Positions 1-8,256 of a stretch of 45,517 nt of DNA are shown here, piece after piece (within the stretch, counting starts at the first letter, position 1; each line of letters begins with the position of its first letter). Both the position numbers and the translations under genes were made by a program. The notes beneath the pieces are model-generated. The model did no database searches. It saw only the letters and a program-made list of their open reading frames with translations, and was not told the DNA's origin. The stretch spans positions 18,157 to 63,673 of the forward strand of contig PBUO01000057.1 of assembly GCA_002727895.1 (NCBI GenBank), in the 5' to 3' direction. Source of the DNA: Acidimicrobiaceae bacterium. Its GTDB lineage: Bacteria; Actinomycetota; Acidimicrobiia; Acidimicrobiales; MedAcidi-G1.

Positions 1-77
1 GCCGCCGCCACTACCACGCCGTCTACCAGGAGTGCAGCGCCGGAGTCCCAGGCGTTGGCTAGCCCGAGGACCTTCAC
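1..77 (-). CDS. Carbamoyltransferase (NodU/CmcH type), N-terminal fragment cut by window edge
   Basis: Reading leftward from a GTG at 77, the frame gives MKVLGLANAWDSGAALL followed by VDGVVVAA and runs open to base 1. This matches the start of NodU/CmcH-family O-carbamoyltransferases, where a short beta strand is followed by an H/W-D-S-G/A-A-A-L segment and VDG. A GGAGG box lies 6 nt before the GTG, and the start overlaps the wbpG stop as GTGA, so the gene is translationally coupled to the amidotransferase genes. The family transfers a carbamoyl group from carbamoyl phosphate to a sugar hydroxyl. Only 25 codons are visible, so the catalytic YrdC/Kae1-like domains cannot be checked. The N-terminal pattern and context make the family likely; the substrate is unknown. 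Confidence 0.6.
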   Translation of the reverse strand, partial: MKVLGLANAWDSGAALLVDGVVVAA

Positions 78-1288
78 TTCGGTCCTCCACCGACTAATTC
101 GGGTCGGCAGAACTTCACGTAGAAGGTCTTGGGAACCCGATCAAGGCGGTAGAGCAGCCAGAACAGAGGCCGAAGACGTCGGAAGGTCGACAGGTAGGTC
201 GGATAGTCGGTGTGGTGTCGACGCGGAGCGTCCATCAACTCCACCCAGCGGTCCTCCGAATATCCGAGCCTCTTCTTGACCATGGCAAGTAGTTCGGGAT
301 CGATAACCGGATCCACCTCGTACTCGGCCTGCGCCTCCTCTCGGGTCAACTGCTTCGACCGGACCCGTCCCGAAAGTTCGTTGATCCGCTGGTCGACGCC
401 AAACCGGCGGGGCAGGAAGTAGGAGTGGTAGAAGGCAGTGAAGCGGTTCTCCAGGTGGTGGCCGCCATACCACTCCCACCCATACTCCTCAGTCAGGAAC
501 GCCTTTACAGCCTCTTTGTGGTAGTCGAGGTGGTACAGCGGCCGATGCCGCCGGATCCCCGAAAGCGCGGCCCACTTCACGAACTTCCCAAATGGCATGT
601 TGGGAAAGGTCCGCATCGGCATCGTCCCGAACCGACGATGGACCTCCCGGACATAACGGCCGTCCATGTAAAGCCAACCAAGTGGCGAGACTCCTTCTGT
701 CCGGAATGAGTGTCCTTCGACGATGTGACGGATCCGGTGCTTCTCGGCCGCCCTGTATAGAACGCCCATGAAGCCGATGTCCGTCGGAGCCTCGATGTCC
801 CGCACGCCGGACTCGATGAACGCCCGGTAGATGTCGTCGTATTCCTGGTTGTCGACGACGAAGGTCTCGAGGGGAACATCCAACTGGTCAAGGACTGTGT
901 AGATGTTGTTCGTGGCGATCGGGCTGTTCCACGTGTTGTCGAAGTGGACGGCCAGTGGCCTCACACCACGACGAACCATCTCGTGGGCCAAGAACGAAGA
1001 ATCACACCCTCCGCTCACCCCGAGGATGCAGTCGAACTGCCTGCCTCGACCGTCGGCCTTCATCTCGTCGACCAGCGCCTGGAGTCGCTCCTCGCCCTCG
1101 GGCCCAACCGGATACTGGACATCCATCTGGTCGTGGAGGTCGCAGTACGAGCAAGACCCGTCGGCCCCAAAAGAGATCCCCGGGATGGCCTCGTCGTAGA
1201 GGCACCGCTTGCAAGCTTTCTGTACCCCGTTGGCAGACTCACCCACTGTCGACGTGGGGTCCGCTCCTGGGTCTACGCCTCGGCCCAT
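74..1288 (-). CDS. wbpG: N-acetyl sugar amidotransferase, WbpG/PseA family
   Basis: ATP-dependent synthetase that turns an N-acetyl group of an activated sugar into an acetamidino group, using ammonia delivered by HisH/HisF-type partners. The N-terminus carries two CxxC pairs (C26/C29 and C46/C49) as expected for a zinc ribbon, followed by the PP-loop SGGCDS at residues 92-97 that binds and adenylates with ATP. At 404 residues it is close to family length. The ATG at 1288 has GAGG 8 nt upstream and overlaps the end of hisF by 16 bp; a GTG at 1246 is possible but lacks a ribosome site. Directly preceded by hisF and hisH, the standard arrangement for WbpG, PseA and LegG clusters. The substrate could be the 2,3-diacetamido-uronic acid made by the wbpBDE homologues or the nonulosonic acid of the plus-strand operon. 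Confidence 0.9.
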   Translation of the reverse strand: MGRGVDPGADPTSTVGESANGVQKACKRCLYDEAIPGISFGADGSCSYCDLHDQMDVQYPVGPEGEERLQALVDEMKADGRGRQFDCILGVSGGCDSSFLAHEMVRRGVRPLAVHFDNTWNSPIATNNIYTVLDQLDVPLETFVVDNQEYDDIYRAFIESGVRDIEAPTDIGFMGVLYRAAEKHRIRHIVEGHSFRTEGVSPLGWLYMDGRYVREVHRRFGTMPMRTFPNMPFGKFVKWAALSGIRRHRPLYHLDYHKEAVKAFLTEEYGWEWYGGHHLENRFTAFYHSYFLPRRFGVDQRINELSGRVRSKQLTREEAQAEYEVDPVIDPELLAMVKKRLGYSEDRWVELMDAPRRHHTDYPTYLSTFRRLRPLFWLLYRLDRVPKTFYVKFCRPELVGGGPK

Positions 1289-2061
1289 ACCCCGTCCCTC
1301 AGCATCAGAATCTTCTCGATCTGCCGCCTGGGCGGATAGTTGATCAACACCCCCCGATCGGGTCCCTGAAAGACGAAGAGAGTGCCAGCGGCTACTGCCG
1401 AGGCCCCGGCTTTGAGCACCGGATCGCCGAGTTCAGCACGTCGTCCACCACCTCCATGGCCGATGACCGGAACGTCTACGGCCTCCGCCACCTCTGAGAT
1501 CAACTCCAGATCAAATCCGGCTCCCGTACCTTCTCGATCGACCGCGGTGACCAGCACCTCCCCAACGCCTAGGTCGACAGCGCGGCGCGCCCAGTCGCCT
1601 GGCGAATCCGACACCACCTCCCGGTTACCCCTGACCACGACCTCGAGACCTCCGCCGCCTCGTCGGACGTCGATGGACGCCACAACGGCCTGGCTGCCGA
1701 AACGGGAGGCCGCCGCCTCAACCACCGACGGATCCTCGGAGAGGAGGGTGTTCACCACGGCCTTCTCGTAGCCGGCGTGGTACAACTCGGAGAACTGGTC
1801 GAGCTCCGTCAGTCCGCCTCCATAGGCCAGCGGGATGAAGCACTCCTCCGCGTACTTCTGCAGCAGCGGGAAGGACGAGGGGGTCCTCGTGCGGGCGGCG
1901 ACGATGTCTAGAAGCACTATCTCGTCGACCACGAACTCATTGAAGATGCTCAGTACGTTGACGGGGTCGCCCACGTAGACCGGATCTTCGAAAACCCTGG
2001 TCTTGACCAACTGACGGTTCTCGAGAAGCAGGACCGGGATGACCCGTGGCTCTACAAACAC
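1273..2061 (-). CDS. hisF: HisF-like ammonia-channel subunit for WbpG (glycan-dedicated paralogue)
   Basis: A TIM-barrel protein of 262 residues clearly homologous to the cyclase subunit of imidazole glycerol phosphate synthase. The stretch FGSQAVVASID around residues 121-131 aligns with the HisF strand carrying catalytic Asp130, and this Asp is kept (D131). The other catalytic Asp (Asp11 in Thermotoga HisF) is replaced: strand 1 reads RVIPVLLLENRQLVK, placing Leu12 there, while the following Lys (K20) remains. Loss of that acid argues against imidazole ring formation and for a role as the barrel that passes ammonia from HisH to WbpG. It starts with GTG, overlaps hisH by 10 bp and the next gene is wbpG. 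No other histidine genes are present. Cyclase loss is inferred from alignment by eye. Confidence 0.9.
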   Translation of the reverse strand: MFVEPRVIPVLLLENRQLVKTRVFEDPVYVGDPVNVLSIFNEFVVDEIVLLDIVAARTRTPSSFPLLQKYAEECFIPLAYGGGLTELDQFSELYHAGYEKAVVNTLLSEDPSVVEAAASRFGSQAVVASIDVRRGGGGLEVVVRGNREVVSDSPGDWARRAVDLGVGEVLVTAVDREGTGAGFDLELISEVAEAVDVPVIGHGGGGRRAELGDPVLKAGASAVAAGTLFVFQGPDRGVLINYPPRRQIEKILMLRDGVWAEA

Positions 2062-2714
2062 GGATCCATCCGAAGGAAGTTGCCGAGCAGGGCCTTTCCG
2101 TACCTATGGCTCTTCTCGGGGTGAAACTGCACACCCATCACATTTCGGCGGGCCACCGCCGACACAAAGGGCGCGCCATGGGTCGAGCGTCCAATCACAT
2201 CCGTCGGGTCGTCCGGATCCGCTGCGTAGGAATGAACGAAGTAGTAGCGCGACGCCTCATCCATCCCGTCGAACAAGGGATGTCCACCTTCCTCCCTGAC
2301 GCGCGACCAGCCCATATGGGGAATGCGTACCCGCCCGTGGTGTGATTCAGAGGCCAGCCGGCGCACGACGCCCGGAACGAGGCCGAGGCCGCAGCGGTCG
2401 CCCTCCTCGCTCCGATCAAGGAGGAGTTGCATTCCAAGGCAGATTCCTAGGATCGGTCGACCCGACCCGGCAACTTCAACAAGCGCCCGGTCGAGCCCGT
2501 TACGAGCAAGGGTCTCCATGCCAAGATCGAACGCGCCAACCCCCGGAAGGAGCAGCCGATGAGCCCTTCGCACCTCAGCCGTGTCGTCGCTTACCGTGAC
2601 GTCGGCCCCAAGCCGGCTGCACATGTTCACAACCGAACCTACGTTCGCCAGACCTGTCGAAACGACGAGTAACGACCGCGCGGCGCCGTCCTCCTCGAAC
2701 AACGCAGGCTTCAC
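2052..2714 (-). CDS. hisH: HisH-like glutamine amidotransferase subunit for WbpG
   Basis: Class I glutamine amidotransferase of 220 residues that hydrolyses glutamine to supply ammonia. The nucleophile elbow GICLGMQ places the catalytic Cys at 92, and VQFHPEKS supplies the His198/Glu200 pair, so the triad looks complete. The start is a GTG whose GTGA overlaps the stop of the acyltransferase gene, and its end overlaps hisF. With HisF it should form a HisHF-like complex that feeds WbpG. The glutaminase centre is intact while the HisF partner has lost one cyclase acid, consistent with reuse of the histidine enzyme pair as an ammonia source in glycan synthesis. Genuine histidine biosynthesis is unlikely in this context. 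Confidence 0.9.
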   Translation of the reverse strand: MKPALFEEDGAARSLLVVSTGLANVGSVVNMCSRLGADVTVSDDTAEVRRAHRLLLPGVGAFDLGMETLARNGLDRALVEVAGSGRPILGICLGMQLLLDRSEEGDRCGLGLVPGVVRRLASESHHGRVRIPHMGWSRVREEGGHPLFDGMDEASRYYFVHSYAADPDDPTDVIGRSTHGAPFVSAVARRNVMGVQFHPEKSHRYGKALLGNFLRMDPCL

Positions 2715-3271
2715 GACTGGTCCGAGTAAACGAATCGAACGTCCTCGCCATCACCCTCCACCCGGCCAACAGGTCGTGCGGGACTCCCCACCGCGATCGT
2801 CCGGTCCGGAAGGTTCGTGTTCACAAAGCTGTTGGAACCGACCACACATCGGGACCCGATCGTTACTCCAGGGAGCACCACGGCCTGGCTACCGAGGTAG
2901 CTCCCGCTCCCGATCGTCACCTGCCCGGTGAGAATGGGAGCGGCGCCCATCGACACGCAACGACGCGCGGTGTCATGGGTGTAGATGTGAACACCAGCCG
3001 AGATGTCGCAGTGGTCTCCGATCGTCAGCAAGCCCCCGGATCCATCCAACATCACAAACGGGCCGATCCAGACCTTACGACCGACCTCCACCTGACCGAG
3101 CACGTGTACCGAGTCGAAGACGCTAGAGCCCTCCCCGAAGCCGAGGACCCGTGCTCGCTCCCAACGGTCGAACAACGCTTCGGGGAACGGGACGCTGCGG
3201 TTCCACTCCCTCCTCGTGGCGGCATCTGCCTCGTTCCTCAGCAGTCTGAGGTCCTGATGGAGGTCACTCAC
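2711..3271 (-). CDS. Hexapeptide-repeat acyltransferase (left-handed beta-helix)
   Basis: A 186-residue transferase of the LbetaH/CysE-LacA-type family. An alpha-helical N-terminus of about 45 residues is followed by repeated hexapeptides, for example VHVLGQVEVGRKVWIG, LTIGDHCDISAGVHI, VTIGSGSYLGSQAVVL and VTIGSRCVVGSNSFV. A YTHD segment supplies the usual active-site His, and the C-terminus AVGSPARPVGRV is the typical closing turn. Such proteins O- or N-acylate sugars from acetyl-CoA in the cytoplasm. The GTG start has GGAGG about 14 nt upstream and lies 48 bp after the preceding glycosyltransferase; the end overlaps hisH by GTGA. It probably decorates a sugar made by the surrounding amidino module, but the acceptor cannot be read from sequence. 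Confidence 0.82.
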   Translation of the reverse strand: MSDLHQDLRLLRNEADAATRREWNRSVPFPEALFDRWERARVLGFGEGSSVFDSVHVLGQVEVGRKVWIGPFVMLDGSGGLLTIGDHCDISAGVHIYTHDTARRCVSMGAAPILTGQVTIGSGSYLGSQAVVLPGVTIGSRCVVGSNSFVNTNLPDRTIAVGSPARPVGRVEGDGEDVRFVYSDQS

Positions 3272-3319
3272 CGCTCTAGCTCACCCTCCTCGTCCCGCTC
3301 GGTCTTCCATGCCCCGACA

Positions 3320-4471
3320 TCATGCCAGCCCAATCTCCTCCAGCATGCGCACGCACCGTTCCGCCACCACCCCCCGATCGTGGTGCTCCATCACCCAGTC
3401 GCGAGAAGCACGACCCACAGCCTCCCGGTGATCGCGGTCAGCGAGGTCAAGAAGGGCAGTTCGAATGGACTCGGCATCGGAGCCCTGCACGAAGGGGTGT
3501 CCGCCGGGATACTCGGATTTCATTACTCCGGGTTCTAGATGGTTGAGGACCGGGCGCCCACAGGAAGCTCCTTCGAGAGCGGCAAGCCCGAACCAACCGC
3601 CGAAGTCATCCGACGAGATGTCACAGGCCTGATAGACGTCGACGATCTCCCGCCATGTGAACTCGATGCCCCTTCCCGTGCCCAGCCAGTCGACCCTGTC
3701 AGAGATGCTTAGGTCGTCGATCAACCGGCGCGCCAGGTTCTCATCTGACGAACCCTCCCGTTCGACGAGGAGGAGGCGACCGTCGAAGCCGTCTGCGACG
3801 GCCAGCGCGAAGCCATGGAGGAGGAGGTCGTTCCGCTTCCACCCACCCGTTTCGATGATGAACGGATCGGGAGCAAACATAAGGCGAGCCGGATGGAATA
3901 CCGAGATCGGCGCTGTTCGGTCTGCCACTGGCTCCCTCGGTCGGAACAGGTCTGTGTCAATGGCTTGCGGGAGGCAGCCCCCGAGGGCGACCCCGAGGCG
4001 ACGGGTGGCCGAGCGGAATGGTTTGAAGGCCGGCCCCCAGATGCTGGTGGCTCTGCGGATCCCTCGACGCTGTCGGATTCCGATGACCGTGTCGACGACA
4101 TCGGCACGCCCACGCCGCCTGGATGACCGGGCCCGGACGGGAAAAGGGGCGTGGGTCAGGTCCCAACCGGCGGGGAAGAAGATGTAGGGGATCCCTGAAC
4201 GCTCAGCAAAGATCGGACCAAGGTCGGTCACGATCGCCACGTCATAATCAGCTAGCCGACGGGCGATCTCAGCATCACCCGGACGCAGAATTTCGCGCCC
4301 GCCGACCCAGGGCGCCGAAGTCGCGAAGGTCGGATCATCCAGTAACGGCTCATCGCGCAGGCAGGTCGGCATGGTCTCCGAGTCAAGGAAGAGGTGGACA
4401 TCGTGGTCGGTCTGAGCGCGCAGCCCCGCCGCTAGCTGGTACATGAAATGGCCGTAGAGGGCGATCTTCAT
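3320..4471 (-). CDS. GT-B glycosyltransferase, tandem paralogue A
   Basis: A 383-residue protein with a GT-B/GT4-like C-terminal signature: DDFGGWFGLAALEGASCGRP at about residues 288-307, the E-x7-E-type region that binds the nucleotide-sugar donor. The ATG at 4471 was chosen because it forms an ATGA overlap with the upstream gene and makes the N-terminus MKIALYGHFMYQL align without gaps with its neighbour; a longer in-frame start at 4522 would run into that gene. It is a paralogue of the adjacent glycosyltransferase: over the first 120 residues I count 71 identities. It likely adds a sugar to the lipid-linked glycan at the inner membrane. Donor and acceptor are unknown. No membrane segment is evident. 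Confidence 0.85.
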   Translation of the reverse strand: MKIALYGHFMYQLAAGLRAQTDHDVHLFLDSETMPTCLRDEPLLDDPTFATSAPWVGGREILRPGDAEIARRLADYDVAIVTDLGPIFAERSGIPYIFFPAGWDLTHAPFPVRARSSRRRGRADVVDTVIGIRQRRGIRRATSIWGPAFKPFRSATRRLGVALGGCLPQAIDTDLFRPREPVADRTAPISVFHPARLMFAPDPFIIETGGWKRNDLLLHGFALAVADGFDGRLLLVEREGSSDENLARRLIDDLSISDRVDWLGTGRGIEFTWREIVDVYQACDISSDDFGGWFGLAALEGASCGRPVLNHLEPGVMKSEYPGGHPFVQGSDAESIRTALLDLADRDHREAVGRASRDWVMEHHDRGVVAERCVRMLEEIGLA

Positions 4472-5652
4472 CTGCCCGACCCCGGTGCGGACAAGATCAA
4501 CGACAGCGCCGCCTCGGCCCACCGGGCCACGACCGAACGGTCATGGTGTCTAAGGACCCATTCGCGAGACGATTCGCCAATCTGGCGGCGTCGATCAGCA
4601 TCGCCAACGATCTGGATTGCACGCGCCACCTCCCCGGACGTAGCGGCCTGAAGGAACGGGTGTCCATCGGGATACATCTCAGCCATGGTGTCCGAATCGA
4701 CATGGTTAAGGACGGGTCGTCCACAGGCCGCCCCCTCGATCGCCACCAGCCCGAACCAACCACCGAACTCGTCGGCCACGAGGTCGGCAGAGCGGTACAG
4801 GTCGGCCAGTTCGGCCCAAGTGAATCCTTCCGGCCTTCCGGCATCGAGCCACTCGACCCGTCCACGAAGGCCGAGAGCCTCAATCCGTCGGATCGCCTCA
4901 TCCTCATCCGGTGAACTGGCCCGGCGAAGAAGCTGCAGTCGCACATCGATGCCCGAGGCCACTGCCTCGGCCATCCCGTCGAAGAGGACCTGATTCCGCT
5001 TGCACTGGCCGGTCTCCACCAGAAACCGGTTCTCGGACATCATTATTCGCGACGGATGAAAGATCACGAGTCCCCGCCCGTCGTCTGAGTCGGCCTGGGG
5101 CCGATCGGCTTCCCGAGGTGGTGAGAAGAGGTCAGTGTCCAGCGGTTGGGGCAAGTTGTCGGTAAGCGAAAGTCCGAGCCTGGCCGCCGCAATCGTAAAG
5201 GGAGCGAACGGAGCCCCCCAGATTCCCGCCGCTTCTCTGATCCCGGCCCGCAGCCTGGCCGCCACCACCAATGCCGAGAGGTCCCCGATCCCTCGTCGAC
5301 GGCTAGATCGGGAGCGGATGGGGAACGGACCGCAGGTCAGGTCCCAGCCGGTGGGGATAAACACGTATGGAATCCCGGAGTGACGCGCGAAGACCGGTCC
5401 GAGTTCCGTGACCAGCGCGATGTCGTACTCTCCAATCCGGCCGGCGATGTCAGAGGCTGAGGGCCGGAGGATGGATCGACTATCGATCCATGGACCGATT
5501 GCTGCGAAATCAGGATCGTCAAGCAGGGTCTCGGAACGAAGAGAGCGGGGAAGGGTGGCCTCATCCAGAAAGAGGTGGACCTCGTTGGCCTCGTTCTCTC
5601 GCAGCCCGACCGCCAGTTCGAACATGTACGGACCGAAGAGGGCGATCCTCAT
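4468..5652 (-). CDS. GT-B glycosyltransferase, tandem paralogue B
   Basis: A 394-residue glycosyltransferase closely related to the next gene downstream. The N-terminus MRIALFGPYMFELAVGLRE and the segment SGIPYVFIPTGWDLT are almost superimposable on its paralogue. The donor-binding region reads DEFGGWFGLVAIEGAACGRP. The ATG at 5652 overlaps the DegT stop as ATGA, so the 46-residue in-frame extension to 5790 is rejected. The two copies are joined by another ATGA overlap, which points to local duplication followed by divergence. They may add the same type of sugar to two acceptors, or two related sugars in succession. The cytoplasmic face of the membrane is the expected site, as no signal peptide or transmembrane helix is seen. 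Confidence 0.85.
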   Translation of the reverse strand: MRIALFGPYMFELAVGLRENEANEVHLFLDEATLPRSLRSETLLDDPDFAAIGPWIDSRSILRPSASDIAGRIGEYDIALVTELGPVFARHSGIPYVFIPTGWDLTCGPFPIRSRSSRRRGIGDLSALVVAARLRAGIREAAGIWGAPFAPFTIAAARLGLSLTDNLPQPLDTDLFSPPREADRPQADSDDGRGLVIFHPSRIMMSENRFLVETGQCKRNQVLFDGMAEAVASGIDVRLQLLRRASSPDEDEAIRRIEALGLRGRVEWLDAGRPEGFTWAELADLYRSADLVADEFGGWFGLVAIEGAACGRPVLNHVDSDTMAEMYPDGHPFLQAATSGEVARAIQIVGDADRRRQIGESSREWVLRHHDRSVVARWAEAALSLILSAPGSGR

Positions 5653-6770
5653 CCGGTCCTCAGGACGCGCCGGAGGGTCTCCACGACCCGCTCGACCTGC
5701 TCCAGAGTCATCCCCGGAACCAGTGGGAGCGTCAGAGCCTGACCGGCGAACCTGGCTGAGTTGGGCAGGTCTCCGTCGACGTACCCCCAACGGGAATAGG
5801 CGGGGTGCTGGTGGCAGGCGTAGGTGCCGATCGTGGTCCCGATCCGCTCCTCAGCCATGTCACGGATGACACGATCACGGTCGAGGTAGTCGTCGAGGAC
5901 GACGACGTAGGACTGGTAGGACCACTCGGTGCGGTCGGGCGGCCGGGGAACGGTAAGTCCTTCGGTCCCGGTCAACCGTTCGTCGTAAAGGCTGGCCGTC
6001 CGTCGGCGGTCGGTGAGGATCTCGTCCAGTCGTCTGACCTGGGATAGAGCCATTACCGCCGGAACCTCGCCGAGTCGGTAATTGAAGCCCGGTTCAACAA
6101 ACGAGAGACCGGGCCCACCGGCCCGAACCGAACCATGGTTCCTCAGTGTCCGGAGTCTTCCGGCGAGGTCCGGGTCGGCGGTCATCACCATCCCCCCTTC
6201 GCCACATGTCACGACCTTCCGGGGATGGAAGCTGAAGCAGCCCATCAGCCCATGGGCGCCACACCGGATGGCATCGCGCTCGCCCCCCAGTGAGCAGGCT
6301 GCGTCCACGATCACGCTCGCTCCCGCCTCAGCGGCGATGGCCCCGATCGCCGCGTGGTCTGCGGGCTGGCCAAAGGGATCCACGGGCATCACCACCCTCG
6401 TCCGGCCAGACACGAGGCTCCGGAGGCACTCGGGATCCATGGAGAAGTCATTCGGTGACGAGTCGACGAAGACAGGCGTTGCTCCAGTTTGGACCACAAC
6501 ATTGGCAGTCGCCGGAAAGGTGAAGTCGGACAAGAGGACCTCGTCGCCCGAGCCCACATCGAGTGCGGCCAGCGCTAGGTGGAGCGCTGTAGTCGCGGAC
6601 GTGGTCGCCACAGCTTCCCCGACTCCTACGAATTCAGCCACTGCCCTTTCAAACTCGGTCCCGAACGGGCCCGAGGTCAACTGGCCCGACGCGAAGACGG
6701 TTCGAAGGTCCGACTCCACCTCGTCGAAGTGGACGTCGGGAATGATGATTGGGAGGTCGGCCATGGTCAC
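5649..6770 (-). CDS. DegT/DnrJ/EryC1/StrS sugar aminotransferase (second copy)
   Basis: PLP-dependent aminotransferase of 373 residues that converts a keto-sugar nucleotide into an amino sugar. The PLP lysine is K185 in SFHPRKVVTCGEGGM, and D156 in VDAACS pairs with the pyridine nitrogen. The SFHPRK loop and overall length resemble perosamine/ArnB-like C4 aminotransferases more than the WbpE-like paralogue at 8257-9372, whose loop reads SFYPAKPLGCYGDGG. The start is a GTG overlapping the wbpB stop as GTGA, with an ATG two codons later. It lies between the two paralogous glycosyltransferases and the wbpBDE set. A 4-amino-sugar product is my inference; the position aminated cannot be proven from sequence. 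Confidence 0.87.
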   Translation of the reverse strand: MTMADLPIIIPDVHFDEVESDLRTVFASGQLTSGPFGTEFERAVAEFVGVGEAVATTSATTALHLALAALDVGSGDEVLLSDFTFPATANVVVQTGATPVFVDSSPNDFSMDPECLRSLVSGRTRVVMPVDPFGQPADHAAIGAIAAEAGASVIVDAACSLGGERDAIRCGAHGLMGCFSFHPRKVVTCGEGGMVMTADPDLAGRLRTLRNHGSVRAGGPGLSFVEPGFNYRLGEVPAVMALSQVRRLDEILTDRRRTASLYDERLTGTEGLTVPRPPDRTEWSYQSYVVVLDDYLDRDRVIRDMAEERIGTTIGTYACHQHPAYSRWGYVDGDLPNSARFAGQALTLPLVPGMTLEQVERVVETLRRVLRTG

Positions 6771-7738
6771 GATGAACCCACGCTGGCCAACCGGTCCTGG
6801 ATGCTCCAGACAAGTTCCAGCGCGGCAAGGGCCTGCCGGCCGTCGACCTCGCAGGGATGGTCACCCCGAACGGCGCCCGCAAAGTGCTCGAGTTGGGCCA
6901 CCAGCGGCTCGGCCCGACGGACGAAGACCCGACGGGTCTCCACATCCAGTGCGTAACGGCCGTCGAAGCCTTCTTCCCCAACGTCACCAATCCTCCCTTG
7001 ACGGAAGATCAGGAGTTCCTGGCTCGGATAGTCCACGGTCAAGAAGCGGTCCGCAGTGGTCACTTCGAGTTGTCGCACCTGGTTCTGGGTGATCCGACTC
7101 GCCGTTAGCGACGCTAGGCGATTCCCACCAAATCCCAGGAGGGCCGTCACGTGGTCCGAGCCGTGGGGACCTTCAACCGCCCGGGCCTCTATCCCGGCGA
7201 CGTCAGTGCCCATCAGATAGAGGACAACGTCGATGTCGTGGACCATCAGGTCCATCACCACGTCGATGTCGCTTACCCGGGCGCTCACCGCGCTCATGCG
7301 GCGGGCGTTGACGACTAGCACCTGCTCACCCTCCACCAACTCTCGAAGTTGCCGGACCGCCGGATTAAACCTCTCGACGTGACCTACCTGGAGCACGACT
7401 CCGGCGTTCTCGGCCTCGGCGATCAGGATTCCCGCCTCGTCCCGGGTGGGGGTAAGGGGCTTCTCAATCAGGCAGTGGACCCCCCGGGACATGAGCTCCT
7501 GACCCGTCTGGAGGTGGTGACCCGTCGGAACGGCGACCACCGCAGCGTCCACCTCCGGCAGGTCTTCGATCGAAGCAAAGGGCAGGCATCCGTGGGCCTC
7601 AGCCACGGCTGCACGATTGGTCTCGTCTGGGTCGACGACGGCCACCAGATGGACGTCCTTCATCGAGGCGAGGCACCTGGCGTGGTTACGTCCCATGTGC
7701 CCGACGCCCACGACCGCTATGCGGACCGGATCAACCAC
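6767..7738 (-). CDS. wbpB: UDP-N-acetyl-glucosaminuronate 3-dehydrogenase, WbpB/WlbA type (Gfo/Idh/MocA)
   Basis: NAD-dependent oxidoreductase of 323 residues expected to oxidise C3 of UDP-GlcNAcA to the 3-keto sugar used by the neighbouring WbpE-type aminotransferase. The Rossmann motif VVGVGHMGRNHA is at residues 9-20, the family Glu-Lys-Pro at 92-94, and VMDLMVHDIDVV supplies the usual catalytic His. The GTG at 7738 is preferred: GGGAG precedes it by 6 nt and it overlaps wbpD by only 8 bp; a start at 7759 would overlap further. The gene order wbpE-wbpD-wbpB, read in transcription direction, forms a compact diamino-uronate block. The matching 6-dehydrogenase (WbpA) is 27 kb away at 34471. 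Confidence 0.85.
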   Translation of the reverse strand: MVDPVRIAVVGVGHMGRNHARCLASMKDVHLVAVVDPDETNRAAVAEAHGCLPFASIEDLPEVDAAVVAVPTGHHLQTGQELMSRGVHCLIEKPLTPTRDEAGILIAEAENAGVVLQVGHVERFNPAVRQLRELVEGEQVLVVNARRMSAVSARVSDIDVVMDLMVHDIDVVLYLMGTDVAGIEARAVEGPHGSDHVTALLGFGGNRLASLTASRITQNQVRQLEVTTADRFLTVDYPSQELLIFRQGRIGDVGEEGFDGRYALDVETRRVFVRRAEPLVAQLEHFAGAVRGDHPCEVDGRQALAALELVWSIQDRLASVGSS

Positions 7739-8240
7739 GATTGGCTCCCCGGTCCACACCCTCTTCTCCCCGATGGACGATCCGGCCCGGATTGCCCACT
7801 ACCAGCGCTCCTGGTGGCACATCAGCGAGGATCACCGATCCGGCACCGACCATGGCCCCGGCACCAATCACCACCCCGCAAACGATTGTCGAGTTAGCAC
7901 CGATGGACGCGCCATCTTCGACCACAGTGGACTTCACTTCCCAGTCCCCCGCGGCGCGGGGGTACAGGTCGTTGGTGAAAGTAACGGCCGGCCCCACGAA
8001 CACCTCATCACCGAGGGTCACGCCGTGGTAAACGTTGACGCCGTTCTGGATCTTGCACCGGGCACCGATGACCACTCCGTGGTCGACGTAGCATCCCTGT
8101 CCGATCGTCGTCCCCGAGCCGATCCGGACTCGCTCCCGGACCTTCGTCCAGTCCCAGACTTGACAGCCCGCCCCCAGATCCGCCTCAGGCGAGACCTCCG
8201 CCCTGGCGTCGATGTATGTCGGGTTGGAATCGCTGCTCAT
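7731..8240 (-). CDS. wbpD: UDP-2-acetamido-3-amino-glucuronate N-acetyltransferase, WbpD/WlbB type
   Basis: Left-handed beta-helix acetyltransferase of 169 residues. Hexapeptides run from VSPEADLGAGCQVWDWTKV through IGSGTTIGQGCYVDHGVVIG, and the stretch KIQNGVNVYHGVTL plus VFVGPAVTFTNDLYPR is characteristic of WbpD/WlbB enzymes, which acetylate the 3-amino group using acetyl-CoA. The ATG at 8240 has GAGG 8 nt upstream and leaves a 16-bp gap after the WbpE-like gene; the longer reading from 8315 would run deep into that gene. It overlaps wbpB by 8 bp. Together with WbpA, WbpB and WbpE this completes a route to UDP-2,3-diacetamido-2,3-dideoxy-glucuronate. Confidence 0.88.
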   Translation of the reverse strand: MSSDSNPTYIDARAEVSPEADLGAGCQVWDWTKVRERVRIGSGTTIGQGCYVDHGVVIGARCKIQNGVNVYHGVTLGDEVFVGPAVTFTNDLYPRAAGDWEVKSTVVEDGASIGANSTIVCGVVIGAGAMVGAGSVILADVPPGALVVGNPGRIVHRGEEGVDRGANRG

Positions 8241-8256
8241 GGTCACTGCCTCGGCC

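Noticed and set aside
1273..2714. HisF/HisH as histidine biosynthesis genes
   Set aside because: No other his genes are near, the HisF barrel has lost one catalytic Asp, and wbpG follows directly.
5653..5790. N-terminal extension of the 4468-5652 glycosyltransferase
   Set aside because: It is unlike its paralogue, lies inside the DegT gene, and the ATGA overlap at 5652 explains the start.
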